DNA of 15,882 nucleotides from Rhodoluna sp. Its GTDB lineage: Bacteria; Actinomycetota; Actinomycetes; Actinomycetales; Microbacteriaceae. Below the pieces are notes generated by a model that saw nothing but the letters and a program-made list of their open reading frames with translations, did not search any database and had not been told where the DNA came from. The number at the start of each line of letters is the position of its first letter. Position 1 is the stretch's first letter. Below, in pieces: positions 1-7,443 of the stretch. The translations under genes were made by a program, and so were the position numbers. Location of the stretch: NCBI GenBank assembly GCA_023260375.1, contig JALQVK010000091.1, positions 1 to 15,882 on the forward strand, in the 5' to 3' direction.

Positions 1-843
1 TCGGGTGTGACGGGTGCCGAGTTTGCTTCGGCATACCGCGGCCTCGGCTCGCAGGTGACTCTGATTTCTTCTCGCGACACCGTGCTTCCCGGTGAAGACC
101 ATGACGCAGCCCAGCTGATCGAAGCAGTCTTCCTCAGAAACGGAATGCAGGTTCTAAGTAAGTCTCGCGCTGAATCGGCAGTGAACACCGGCAGTGGGGT
201 AGAGGTAACTCTTTCCGACGGTACCGTGGTCAAGGGCTCTCACTGTCTAATTGCAGTTGGCTCGATTCCGAACACATCTGGTCTCGGGCTCGAAGAAGCC
301 GGCATTGAGCTAACCGAAACCGGGCACGTGGTTGTGAACAAGGTTGCTCGAACCAGCCGTGCCAACGTTTACGGCGTTGGTGACTGCACCAACTTCTTCC
401 CGCTGGCATCAGTAAGTGCCATGCAGGGGCGCACCGCCGTCTTCCACACCATGGGAGACGTTGCCATGCCAACCGAATTGCGTAATGTCGCGGCAAACGT
501 ATTTACTAACCCAGAAATCGCTTCGGTCGGTTGGTCACAAAAGGCTATCGAAGAAGGCCTCGTCGACGGTTCGATTTTCAAGGTGATGGTCGAAGCCAAC
601 CCTAGAGCGAAAATTGCAGGCATTCAGGATGGGTTTATCAAGCTGTTTTGTTCGGCAGGGTCGGGAACCGTTATTGGCGGTGTCGTCGTGGCACCTCGAG
701 CCAGCGAACTGATTTACCCAATCGCGCTCGCGGTCGAAAACCGACTCAACGTAGACCAGGTGGCCAAGACTTTCGCGGTTTACCCGTCGATGTCCGCGTC
801 GGTCACCGAGGCAGCTCGCGCCCTTCACCGACCAAACGTGTAG
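1..843 (+). CDS. lpdA: NAD(P)H-quinone dehydrogenase, LpdA-type flavoprotein (5' truncated)
   Basis: The gene enters from the left edge: frame 1 is open from base 1 (S-G-V-T-G-A-E-F), so the GTG at 7 is internal, not a start. The visible part covers the end of the NAD(P)H-binding site (GVTGAEFA), the FAD-contacting segment VYGVGDCTNFFPLA and the dimerisation domain with NVFTNPEIASVGW. True dihydrolipoamide dehydrogenases end in a catalytic HPT-type motif; here the equivalent is VYPSMSASVTEAAR, with Tyr in place of His. That matches the actinobacterial LpdA/Rv3303c group of flavoprotein reductases, which lack dithiol chemistry and pass electrons from NAD(P)H to quinones. The N-terminal half, where the missing redox cysteines would be confirmed, lies outside the window. 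About 280 C-terminal residues are present. The gene sits just upstream of the MarR unit, with its own stop 39 bp before the operator. Confidence 0.85.
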   Translation, partial: SGVTGAEFASAYRGLGSQVTLISSRDTVLPGEDHDAAQLIEAVFLRNGMQVLSKSRAESAVNTGSGVEVTLSDGTVVKGSHCLIAVGSIPNTSGLGLEEAGIELTETGHVVVNKVARTSRANVYGVGDCTNFFPLASVSAMQGRTAVFHTMGDVAMPTELRNVAANVFTNPEIASVGWSQKAIEEGLVDGSIFKVMVEANPRAKIAGIQDGFIKLFCSAGSGTVIGGVVVAPRASELIYPIALAVENRLNVDQVAKTFAVYPSMSASVTEAARALHRPNV

Positions 844-882
844 AAAAAACAGACCATCAGGTTAGTTCTGCTTTTGTTGGTA

Positions 883-901
883 TAGTTCGTAATACGAACT
901 A
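883..901. promoter_or_regulatory. Palindromic operator, probable MarR autoregulation site
   Basis: A perfect inverted repeat, TAGTTCGT-AAT-ACGAACTA (8-bp arms, 3-bp centre), lies 15 bp before the regulator's TTG start. A plausible -10 hexamer TATAGT (881-886) overlaps its left arm, so a bound dimer would block RNA polymerase. MarR proteins bind such short AT-centred palindromes and usually repress their own operon. That the downstream regulator binds here is inferred from position; the palindrome itself is directly visible. Confidence 0.7.
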
Positions 902-905
902 ATTT

Positions 906-909
906 GAGG
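906..909 (+). promoter_or_regulatory. Ribosome binding site that decides the marR start
   Basis: GAGG at 906-909 is 7 nt before TTG at 917 but only 1 nt before the in-frame GTG at 911. The spacing favours TTG as the real initiation codon, removing two residues from the longest reading. The GTG would be usable only on a leaderless transcript. Confidence 0.55.
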
Positions 910-916
910 TGTGATT

Positions 917-1360
917 TTGAGCGAGAAAAACGATGTTGCCAGCGCACTCGTCAAGCTCTCATTCCTCGTGCAGTCGGTCTATGCGGAAGTTAGTGAAGCC
1001 TCAGGCCTCACCCCTCAGCAAGCGCAACTCATGTGTGTTCTTTGTAACCAGAATCTTGGTATGGCTCAATTAGCTCAAACTCTCGGAATCGAAAAATCCA
1101 GTCTGACCGGCTTAGTAGATCGAGTTGAAAAGCTTGGCTTTGTTAGCAGGAAGGTCTCGGAAAACGATGCACGCTCCAGCATTGTTCAGTTAACAAAAAT
1201 CGGTACCAACGTTGTCCTGAAATTCCGTGGCGAAGCAACAGCGAAACTTAACGAACTTGTTGCCTGTATGCCTAAGAGGTACCGAGACACCTTCACAGAT
1301 ATCGCCGGACGAATCGTCACGGAACACGAAGTTCCTGCGGTTTTCAATCAAGTTTCATAA
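917..1360 (+). CDS. MarR-family winged-helix transcriptional regulator
   Basis: A 147-residue protein of typical MarR size, taken from the TTG at 917 because of the GAGG 7 nt upstream; GTG 911 is the alternative. The N-terminal helices form the dimer and ligand region, with LTPQQAQL at about 31-38. The winged HTH follows at about 49-96: MAQLAQTLGIEKSSLTGLVDRVEKLGFV, then the wing with the characteristic D-A-R (NDARSSIVQLT). Such proteins usually act as dimeric repressors released by small phenolic or oxidative ligands. A C-x-x-C pair (C40, C43) in the helix before the HTH could be redox-active, but this is speculative. The gene is followed after 17 bp by a small membrane protein, its likely target together with itself through the palindrome at 883-901. 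Confidence 0.88.
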   Translation: MSEKNDVASALVKLSFLVQSVYAEVSEASGLTPQQAQLMCVLCNQNLGMAQLAQTLGIEKSSLTGLVDRVEKLGFVSRKVSENDARSSIVQLTKIGTNVVLKFRGEATAKLNELVACMPKRYRDTFTDIAGRIVTEHEVPAVFNQVS

Positions 1361-1377
1361 AAAAGGAAAACAAGAAA

Positions 1378-1752
1378 ATGAGTAAGACAATTCAAATAAA
1401 GAAGCTGGCCGCAACTGCAGCCATCGCAGCAGCAACCAACTTGACCATCTACTTCGTTGGCTATTCGGTAGGTGCAAACTATCAAGTAAACGCAGGCGTG
1501 AGCATGCAGGTGCCTTGGTTCCTAGCCGCGCTGGCCACTTTCTCGCCGCTAATGATCGCTGGAGTGATCACAAAAGCCATAGCTACGAAGCGTCCCGGAT
1601 TCCAGACCTTTGCCAGCTGGGCAGGACTCACAGTGGCAACCCTCAGCATTGGGTCGGTTCTTACGGCAACTCAAGACCCAGCCACGATAATCGCGCTGGC
1701 TTTGATGCACGTAGTAGCCGGAACGGCTTGGTTCTTGGCAACTAAGAAGTAA
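1378..1752 (+). CDS. Small four-helix membrane protein (DUF6069-like), MarR-controlled
   Basis: A 124-residue hydrophobic protein beginning at ATG 1378, with a purine-rich AAAAAGGAAAA stretch as ribosome binding site. Four predicted membrane segments fall at about 9-33, 43-67, 76-96 and 100-121, with short basic loops (TKAIATKR) and a basic C-terminus (ATKK). The pattern resembles the actinobacterial DUF6069 group of unknown function; I rely on overall look and size rather than a diagnostic motif. It lies 17 bp after the MarR regulator in the same orientation, so it is probably co-transcribed and de-repressed by the regulator's ligand. A role in tolerance or export of that ligand is possible but not shown. 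Its last codons and stop lie inside a perfect inverted repeat shared with the convergent accA3 gene. Confidence 0.75.
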   Translation: MSKTIQIKKLAATAAIAAATNLTIYFVGYSVGANYQVNAGVSMQVPWFLAALATFSPLMIAGVITKAIATKRPGFQTFASWAGLTVATLSIGSVLTATQDPATIIALALMHVVAGTAWFLATKK

Positions 1753-1766
1753 GAAAACTTCTTAGT
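1741..1766. terminator. Inverted repeat across two convergent stop codons, possible bidirectional terminator
   Basis: ACTAAGAAGT (1741-1750) and ACTTCTTAGT (1757-1766) are perfect 10-bp complements around a 6-nt loop (AAGAAA). The TAA of the plus-strand membrane protein begins in the left arm and the TAA of minus-strand accA3 lies in the right arm, so one hairpin could end both transcripts. The stem is AT-rich and no clear U-tract follows on either strand, so it may act as a weak or RNA-stabilising hairpin instead. Confidence 0.5.
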
Positions 1767-3528
1767 CTTCGATGTCCATCAGGTGAGTGCCGGCTGGAAC
1801 GGTGGTTCCAACCTCGGCCTTGATGTTCTTGATGGTTCCAGCCTTGTGAGCTTTGATTGGCTGTTCCATCTTCATAGCTTCAAGCACGATGATGGTTTGA
1901 CCCACCTCGACGACGTCACCTTCGGCAACCGCAATCTTTACAACGCTCGACTGCATGTCGGCAACGACGGCTTTGCCGCTCTTTCCAGTTCCGGCGGCGG
2001 TGTGGCTCTTACGTTTAGGGGCTGCACCGGCGCTAGCGGTTGGTGCTGACCCGCCTAGGTGTGAAGGTAGTGAAACTTCGATGCGCTTTCCGTTGACCTC
2101 AACCACAACGTTGTTGCGAGCGTGACCTTCACCTGGAAGTTCGGTGATGCCCGTCCAAGGTTCAATGTCGTTGACGAATTCGGTTTCAATCCAGCGGGTG
2201 TAAACACCGAACTTACCGTTTGCTCCAATAAATGCTGGGTCGTTCACGATCTTTTCGTGGAAGGGAAGAACAGTTGGCATACCCTGAACTTCCATTTCGG
2301 CGAGCGCACGACGTGAGCGGGCAAGTGCCTCTTCACGGGTCTTGCCGGTCACGATTAGCTTGGCGATCATTGAGTCGAATGAGCCAGAAACAACGTCTCC
2401 AGACTGGATGCCGGTGTCAACGCGAACGCCAGGACCACCAGGAGCCTTGAACACGTGAACCGAGCCAGGCGCTGGCATGAAGTTTTTACCGGCGTCTTCG
2501 CCGTTGATGCGGAACTCGAACGAGTGTCCGCGGACCTCTGGGTCGGCGTAGTCGAGCACACCACCTTCGGCTAGGCGGAACTGTTCGCGAACCAGGTCGA
2601 GGCCGGTTACTTCTTCAGAAACCGGGTGTTCAACCTGTAGACGGGTGTTGACCTCGAGGAACGAGATGGTGCCATCTTGAGCAACCAGGAACTCACAGGT
2701 TCCGGCTCCAACGTAACCAACCTCTTTCAAGATTGCCTTCGATGAGTCGTAAAGACGCTTGACCTGGTCGTCGGTGAGGAAAGGAGCCGGAGCTTCTTCA
2801 ACTAGCTTCTGGTGACGACGCTGTAGTGAGCAGTCGCGAGTTGAAACCACGACGACGTTGCCGTGTTCATCGGCGAGACACTGAGTTTCAACGTGACGAG
2901 GCTTCTCTAGGTACTTCTCAACGAAACACTCGCCACGACCGAACGCAGCGATTGCTTCGCGGGTAGCCGACTCGAACAGTTCGGCAACTTCTTCTTGCTT
3001 GTAGGCAACCTTGATACCGCGGCCACCACCACCGAAAGCTGCCTTAATGGCAACCGGCAAACCGTGAACCTTCACAAAATCTAGAACTTCCTGAGCACCC
3101 TCAACCGGGTTGATGGTTCCTGGGGCTAGCGGAGCTCCAACCTTTTCGGCAACGTGACGAGCCGAAACCTTGTCTCCGAGACGTTCGATGGCGTCGGCAC
3201 TTGGGCCGATCCAGATGATGCCAGCCTTAATAACCGCGCGAGCAAATTCAGCGTTCTCGGCAAGGAAGCCGTAGCCGGGGTGAATGGCGTTGGCACCAGA
3301 ATCCTTGGCGATTTTCAAAATCTTGTCGATGACTAGGTAGGTCTCGGCTGAGGTAGTGCCGTTCAGTGCATAGGCTTCGTCGGCAACCTTGACATGCAGG
3401 GCGTCGCGGTCTTGGTCGGCGTAAACAGCTACCGAGCCGATGCCAGCATCCTTGGCGGCGCGGGCAATGCGCACAGCAATCTCGCCACGGTTGGCAATGA
3501 GTACCTTCGTAATCTTGCGTTCAGTCAT
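1762..3528 (-). CDS. accA3: Acyl-CoA carboxylase alpha subunit (biotin carboxylase + biotin carrier domain)
   Basis: This protein carboxylates its own biotin using ATP and bicarbonate and delivers CO2 to the AccD beta subunit; the product (malonyl- or methylmalonyl-CoA) feeds lipid synthesis. With the ATG at 3528 it has 588 residues, the usual size of actinobacterial AccA3-type fusions. The N-terminal domain begins [13 protein letters not shown]; the ATP-grasp domain shows the glycine-rich loop GGGGRGIK and the catalytic stretch [11 protein letters not shown]. After a linker rich in Ala, Ser and Lys comes the biotinyl domain with EAMKMEQP, whose lysine (about 553) carries biotin. The carrier domain starts ADMQSSVVK where APMQ is more usual, a minor oddity. 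A TTG at 3570 would add 14 residues and overlap maf; the ATG matches the conserved N-terminus better. It lies 29 bp after maf, suggesting co-transcription. The ligase birA and the partners accD and accE are in the same window. Confidence 0.95.
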   Translation of the reverse strand: MTERKITKVLIANRGEIAVRIARAAKDAGIGSVAVYADQDRDALHVKVADEAYALNGTTSAETYLVIDKILKIAKDSGANAIHPGYGFLAENAEFARAVIKAGIIWIGPSADAIERLGDKVSARHVAEKVGAPLAPGTINPVEGAQEVLDFVKVHGLPVAIKAAFGGGGRGIKVAYKQEEVAELFESATREAIAAFGRGECFVEKYLEKPRHVETQCLADEHGNVVVVSTRDCSLQRRHQKLVEEAPAPFLTDDQVKRLYDSSKAILKEVGYVGAGTCEFLVAQDGTISFLEVNTRLQVEHPVSEEVTGLDLVREQFRLAEGGVLDYADPEVRGHSFEFRINGEDAGKNFMPAPGSVHVFKAPGGPGVRVDTGIQSGDVVSGSFDSMIAKLIVTGKTREEALARSRRALAEMEVQGMPTVLPFHEKIVNDPAFIGANGKFGVYTRWIETEFVNDIEPWTGITELPGEGHARNNVVVEVNGKRIEVSLPSHLGGSAPTASAGAAPKRKSHTAAGTGKSGKAVVADMQSSVVKIAVAEGDVVEVGQTIIVLEAMKMEQPIKAHKAGTIKNIKAEVGTTVPAGTHLMDIED

Positions 3529-3557
3529 GCAAACAAGCCTATTCGTTTGTAAGTGGT

Positions 3558-4208
3558 TTAGCGGTTCCAAAAACTTGTGTATTCAACACCTAAAACCTGC
3601 GCTAAATCCCTGAGTGTAGGTAGAGAAAGACCGATTACGGTGTGGGTGTCGCCTTCAATGCGCGTTATGAAAGCTCCGCCAAGACTGTCGATGGTAAATG
3701 CTCCGGCAACTTTCAGTGGTTCACCGGTGGCTACGTAAGTCTCAATTTCAGCATCGGTTAGGTTGGCGAAGTGAACCACCGTTGAAGAAGTCTTGCCGGT
3801 CGCTGGCGGCATGGAACCGCCGTTTCGGTTGTCAATTAACCAGTGGCCAGAATGCAGTGTTCCTGAGTTTCCACGAAGTTCTCTCCACCGTGCAGCGGCA
3901 ATCTCCGGCTCGTGAGGTTTACCCAAAGTCTTTCCATCGAACTCCAAAGCCGAGTCGCAGCCGATGATGATGGCGTTTTTCGCATCGGGATGATTCACTA
4001 CTGCTTCGGCTTTCGCTTTGGCTAGAACCAAAACCAGATCGGCAGCAGAACCAATCAAACCCATGGCTTCGGCTCTGGCGCCTACTGCTTCTTCATCAAC
4101 ACCTGGGGAAATTGTGATTGGTTCAATGCCCCCGGAGCGAAGCAAAGAAAGTCGTGCCGGAGAAGTTGATGCTAGAACGAGGCGAGTCACGCCTAGATTC
4201 TGGCACAC
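3558..4208 (-). CDS. maf: Maf-family nucleoside triphosphate pyrophosphatase
   Basis: Maf proteins hydrolyse non-canonical or surplus nucleotides to the monophosphate and pyrophosphate, acting in nucleotide-pool cleaning and in cell-division control. Diagnostic parts are the N-terminal [14 protein letters not shown], the motif [16 protein letters not shown] containing the catalytic Asp, and the C-terminal [22 protein letters not shown] with its G-x-x-x-x-I-x-G signature. From GTG 4208 it has 216 residues; GTG 4190 would give 210 and start MTRLVLAS, closer to the usual N-terminus. Neither has a convincing Shine-Dalgarno site. It is divergent from the methyltransferase gene with only 7 bp between the two outer start codons. 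It precedes accA3 on the same strand. Maf next to carboxylase genes is also seen at Rv3282 in M. tuberculosis. Confidence 0.9.
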   Translation of the reverse strand: MCQNLGVTRLVLASTSPARLSLLRSGGIEPITISPGVDEEAVGARAEAMGLIGSAADLVLVLAKAKAEAVVNHPDAKNAIIIGCDSALEFDGKTLGKPHEPEIAAARWRELRGNSGTLHSGHWLIDNRNGGSMPPATGKTSSTVVHFANLTDAEIETYVATGEPLKVAGAFTIDSLGGAFITRIEGDTHTVIGLSLPTLRDLAQVLGVEYTSFWNR

Positions 4209-4215
4209 TTGAGAG

Positions 4216-5424
4216 GTGAATAAGACTGAATCTTGGGTAGGCCGTTCCTTCGAAGTAGATATTGAGAAGGTGGCTCATGGCGGAATCTTTGTGGCACGCC
4301 ACGAGGGTCGCGTGGTGTTCGTATCCCATGTTTTGCCTGGCGAGCGCGTCAAGGTTCGAGTATTTGAAGATGCGGGCAAAGGTTTTTGCCGAGCCGAGCC
4401 AATTGAAATTATCAAGTTTTCTCAAGATCGTGTAACTCACTTCTGGAAAGAAGCAGGAGTTGGCGGAGCCGGAGGTGCCGAGTTCGGGCACATTAAGTTG
4501 GCACGTCAACGCGAATTGAAGGCCGATGTTTTGGAAGAAGCCTTGGATCGCTTCGCCGGTTTGAAGCAGCGCGTCGAAGTTGAGGCAGCCCCTGGCGACG
4601 ATGAAAATAACGGTCTCGGATACCGAACCCGTATTCAGCTGCACGTCGACGAGCAGGGCTTTGTTGGTCCATACCGCGAGCGCAGCCACGAAGTGGTTCG
4701 CGTGAAGTCTCTGCCACTTGCCGTAGACGACATTCAGGAGATGGAATTCCACCACAAGAACTACCAGAGTGTGGAAAAGATCGAAGTTATGGCCTCGAGC
4801 ACCGGTCAGCTGCAGTGGCTAATTGACAAAAAACTCCAGGGCGACGAACGACTTATCGAACGAGCGAACGGACGCACCTTTCGAATCACCGGTGGTGGTT
4901 TCTGGCAGGTACACAAAAAAGCACCGGACGTTTTAACCTCTGCAGTCAACGATTTCATTGAAAAGGCCGGAGTTCTGAAGCTCGACGCAGACAACCTCGA
5001 CCTTTATGGAGGCGTTGGTCTGTTCTCTGGCACTATTGCTGCCAAGTTCGGTGAAACACTTCGCATGACCACGGTTGAGTCCTTCAAGCAGGCAACTGCC
5101 GATGCCACATTGAACCTCAAGGACCTCCCAAATGTGAAGGCTGTCTGCGAGCCGGTCGAACGTTTCTTGGCACCTCACAAGGATGAAACTGGCCAGGCTA
5201 CCGTTGTGCTAGATCCGCCGCGTTCGGGTGCAGGAGCCAAGGTCGTGGGTCAACTTCTCAAGATCGCACCTAAGCACATCGTCTATGTTGCCTGCGATCC
5301 AGTTGCCCTTGCTCGCGACCTAAAGACCTTGCTCGAACACTACGAGCTTGCTGGCATTCGAGCTTTCGACCTGTTCCCACACACTCATCACGTTGAAACC
5401 ATTGCGAGCCTTATTCGCAAATGA
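4216..5424 (+). CDS. TrmA/RlmD-family SAM-dependent RNA methyltransferase lacking the Fe-S cysteines
   Basis: This is predicted to make 5-methyluridine in tRNA or rRNA from S-adenosylmethionine. The 402-residue protein opens with a TRAM RNA-binding domain (about 8-65, containing HVLPGERVKVRV). It continues with GGGFWQVH (227-233), the SAM-binding loop DLYGGVGLFSG (262-272), LDPPRSGAG (332-340), the nucleophile in YVACDP (C360) and the base in HTHHVET (E394). RumA-type enzymes hold a 4Fe-4S cluster with four cysteines; here the CGGC-equivalent is AGGA (GGAGGAEFGH, 83-92) and the fourth ligand is Ser in VKSLPLA, so no cluster is expected. I believe this loss is common in actinobacterial members, from memory. 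The GTG at 4216 is the only possible start: an in-frame stop lies two codons earlier. It overlaps the response regulator by 4 bp (ATGA). Which uridine is modified cannot be told. Confidence 0.9.
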   Translation: MNKTESWVGRSFEVDIEKVAHGGIFVARHEGRVVFVSHVLPGERVKVRVFEDAGKGFCRAEPIEIIKFSQDRVTHFWKEAGVGGAGGAEFGHIKLARQRELKADVLEEALDRFAGLKQRVEVEAAPGDDENNGLGYRTRIQLHVDEQGFVGPYRERSHEVVRVKSLPLAVDDIQEMEFHHKNYQSVEKIEVMASSTGQLQWLIDKKLQGDERLIERANGRTFRITGGGFWQVHKKAPDVLTSAVNDFIEKAGVLKLDADNLDLYGGVGLFSGTIAAKFGETLRMTTVESFKQATADATLNLKDLPNVKAVCEPVERFLAPHKDETGQATVVLDPPRSGAGAKVVGQLLKIAPKHIVYVACDPVALARDLKTLLEHYELAGIRAFDLFPHTHHVETIASLIRK

Positions 5425-6257
5425 GCATCACCGACGACCAAACCAAGGGCAAGCCGTTAACGGTTGCCATTGTTGATGACCACGATGTAGTCAGGTTTGG
5501 TTTTGAGTCTCTTTGCGCCAAATCGAATCTGATTTTGCTTGCTTCAACTTCAACAGTGGCTGAATGTTTGACCGTCTTAGAAAAACGCAAACCTACGGTA
5601 GTGGTTTTGGACCTTTCCTTAGCTGACGGTTCCAAGGTTTTCGACAACGTAAAGACTTTTACGCAACAAGGAATTCCAGTTTTGGCGTTTTCTATCGGCG
5701 ACAAAGTCAATAAAAACCGTGATGCGATCAAGGCTGGGGCTAGTGCTTTGGTAACCAAGTCGGCCGGACTTGAACAACTTGCGCAAGCAATCACCCGAGT
5801 CGCTGAAAATAAGCCCGTTTACAATTTACAAACGGCTGCGGCAATTGATTCTGATTTGGAATTCAAGGAAACTCTTGATTCGGGAAAGCGTGAAATTCTT
5901 TCTCTCTATTCATCTGGTTACGAAGAAAACCAGATTGCTTTTGAGTTGGAAATTCCGGAGCACGAAGTTAGCCAAGCAATTCAAGACATGATTGAGCGCT
6001 ATTCGGCAGATGAATCGGGCGAAGTTGAGTACCGAGATGCCCGTCTGTCTGAAAGAGAAATTAACGTTCTGGTTTCGTATGCAACTGGAAGCACACAGAA
6101 GCAGGTTAGCTTCGCTCTTGGCATCTCCCCGGCTACTGTGAAAGAACATTTGGACCGCATTCGTAAAAAATATGCGGCGGTTGGTAGAAAAATCATCGAC
6201 AAAACAGATTTCTTGAGACGTGCGATCGAGGACGGATTCATCGATGGGTCTGATTAA
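5421..6257 (+). CDS. NarL/FixJ-type response regulator with apparent tandem LuxR HTH domains
   Basis: A 278-residue cytoplasmic regulator. The receiver domain (about 12-130) has the acidic pair D19-D20, phosphoacceptor D64 in VVLDLSLADG, switch Ser S91 and conserved K113 in VTKSA. The C-terminal LuxR/GerE HTH is at about 209-251 (LSEREINVLVSYATG, then FALGISPATVKEHLDRIRKKY). Between them, residues 152-194 follow the same pattern: ILSLYSSGYEENQIAFELEIPEHEVSQ aligns without gaps to VLVSYATGSTQKQVSFALGISPATVKE. I therefore read two HTH units, the first more acidic and probably degenerate; ordinary NarL regulators have one and are about 210-220 residues long. The ATG overlaps the methyltransferase stop by 4 bp and the stop overlaps the kinase start, indicating translational coupling. 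The partner is most likely the downstream kinase. Targets are unknown. Confidence 0.85.
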   Translation: MSITDDQTKGKPLTVAIVDDHDVVRFGFESLCAKSNLILLASTSTVAECLTVLEKRKPTVVVLDLSLADGSKVFDNVKTFTQQGIPVLAFSIGDKVNKNRDAIKAGASALVTKSAGLEQLAQAITRVAENKPVYNLQTAAAIDSDLEFKETLDSGKREILSLYSSGYEENQIAFELEIPEHEVSQAIQDMIERYSADESGEVEYRDARLSEREINVLVSYATGSTQKQVSFALGISPATVKEHLDRIRKKYAAVGRKIIDKTDFLRRAIEDGFIDGSD

Positions 6258-7443
6258 GCTAAAGATCCCGCAGACCAGTGTTGCAAAGCCCAGAATTGAG
6301 CGCGTAATTGGGCAAGTCTTTTCTCTGGCCGCTCTCGCAATGTCGATTCTTCAAATTTTTCTGGTTGCGATTCCTCACCTTAAATTCGGAAACCCTGCTT
6401 ATCTAATCTTCAGCATCGTATTGATTCTGTTGTCACAACTGGTTGCCGCATTTAGTTTTTGGTTTGGCTCGGCTGACAAGCGGGTTTACTTTCTATTCGG
6501 CTTCTCTTATGCGGTTGCCTTTTTTCTCTACCCGATTTCGGTAGCCGGGGTAACTTCCTTCCCAGACGACTACCGTTCCTGGGTGTGGTGGTGGACCGGA
6601 ACAGCGACCATCGCCATGACGATGTTCCTTCCCAGATGGTGGTCGTTTCTGTATCTGGGTTTCGTTCCGGTAAGTTACTTTTTCCTTCGCCAAAGTCCTA
6701 GTGGTGGCGCCGCAGATGCCGGCACGGCACTTCTAGATGCGACATATGTTGTCCTTTATGCCATGGCAATTCAGGCGCTAGTAGGAATGCTTAGAACAGC
6801 AGCAGCGGAAGTAGACGCTCGCAACGATTCGTTGGCTTTGATGTCCGTTAACCGAGCACAAATTGATGCCACCGAACTGGAAAGTGAACTGCTAGACGAG
6901 TTAGTGCACGATCAAGTTTTGACCACGATTCTTGTGGCGGCCAGCGCAGACACTAAAGAACGTAAGGAAATGGCTGGTGCCGTGGCTACCGCTGCCATCG
7001 AGAGATTACAACTTGCTGCCAGTGGAGAAGGACCAGAATTAGAAGAAGTTCAGGTTGGCACCTATGCAGAGTCTTTGGCCGCAACCTTGAAGCGGATCTA
7101 TCCCGAACTCCCAGTGGCAATCACCAAGGAACGTGACTTTACCTTTCCTATTTCTGTTGGAATTGCAATCGCCGATGCAACAATTCAGGCAGTTACCAAC
7201 TCGATGCAACATGCTGGCATTGGTGCTACCAGACAGGTGAGAATCAAGCTCTACAGCCAAGGTCTAAAAGTTGTGGTCATGGACGACGGTCGAGGTTTTT
7301 GGGAATCGAAAGTACCAAAAGACCGTCTCGGCATTCGCAACTCAATTCGGAGGCGAGCGCAGCTGGCCGGTGTCGAAGTGAGAATTAAGTCGGCACCCAG
7401 AAAAGGTGCGACCGTGGTTTTACTTTGGAGTCCGGATGCTTAA
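6244..7443 (+). CDS. Membrane sensor histidine kinase, NarL-partner type
   Basis: A 399-residue protein, read from ATG 6244, which overlaps the response regulator by 14 bp; GAGGA at 6228-6232 is a rather distant ribosome binding site. GTG 6220 would add eight residues. Five or six membrane segments fill about 22-183 (for example 22-44, 51-74, 80-102, 115-150, 164-183), with a Trp-rich stretch near 113-133 and no recognised sensor domain. The phosphorylation helix has ELVHDQVL (H222-D223), the HisKA_3-type position. The ATPase domain shows the N-box AVTNSMQHAG (N319), the G1 box MDDGRGF (346-352) and RLGIRNS (361-367). It should autophosphorylate and pass phosphate to D64 of the upstream regulator. 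All key kinase residues appear present, unlike in the next gene. The signal is unknown; with few loop residues, sensing in or near the membrane is plausible. Confidence 0.88.
   Translation: MGLIKLKIPQTSVAKPRIERVIGQVFSLAALAMSILQIFLVAIPHLKFGNPAYLIFSIVLILLSQLVAAFSFWFGSADKRVYFLFGFSYAVAFFLYPISVAGVTSFPDDYRSWVWWWTGTATIAMTMFLPRWWSFLYLGFVPVSYFFLRQSPSGGAADAGTALLDATYVVLYAMAIQALVGMLRTAAAEVDARNDSLALMSVNRAQIDATELESELLDELVHDQVLTTILVAASADTKERKEMAGAVATAAIERLQLAASGEGPELEEVQVGTYAESLAATLKRIYPELPVAITKERDFTFPISVGIAIADATIQAVTNSMQHAGIGATRQVRIKLYSQGLKVVVMDDGRGFWESKVPKDRLGIRNSIRRRAQLAGVEVRIKSAPRKGATVVLLWSPDA

Noticed and set aside
3529-3570. TTG start for accA3 at 3570
   Set aside because: It would overlap the end of maf and add residues before the conserved [16 protein letters not shown] start; ATG 3528 is preferred.
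4123-4755. 210-residue open frame on the minus strand opposite the methyltransferase and maf
   Set aside because: It is antisense to strongly conserved motifs of both genes, has no recognisable family pattern and no ribosome binding site.
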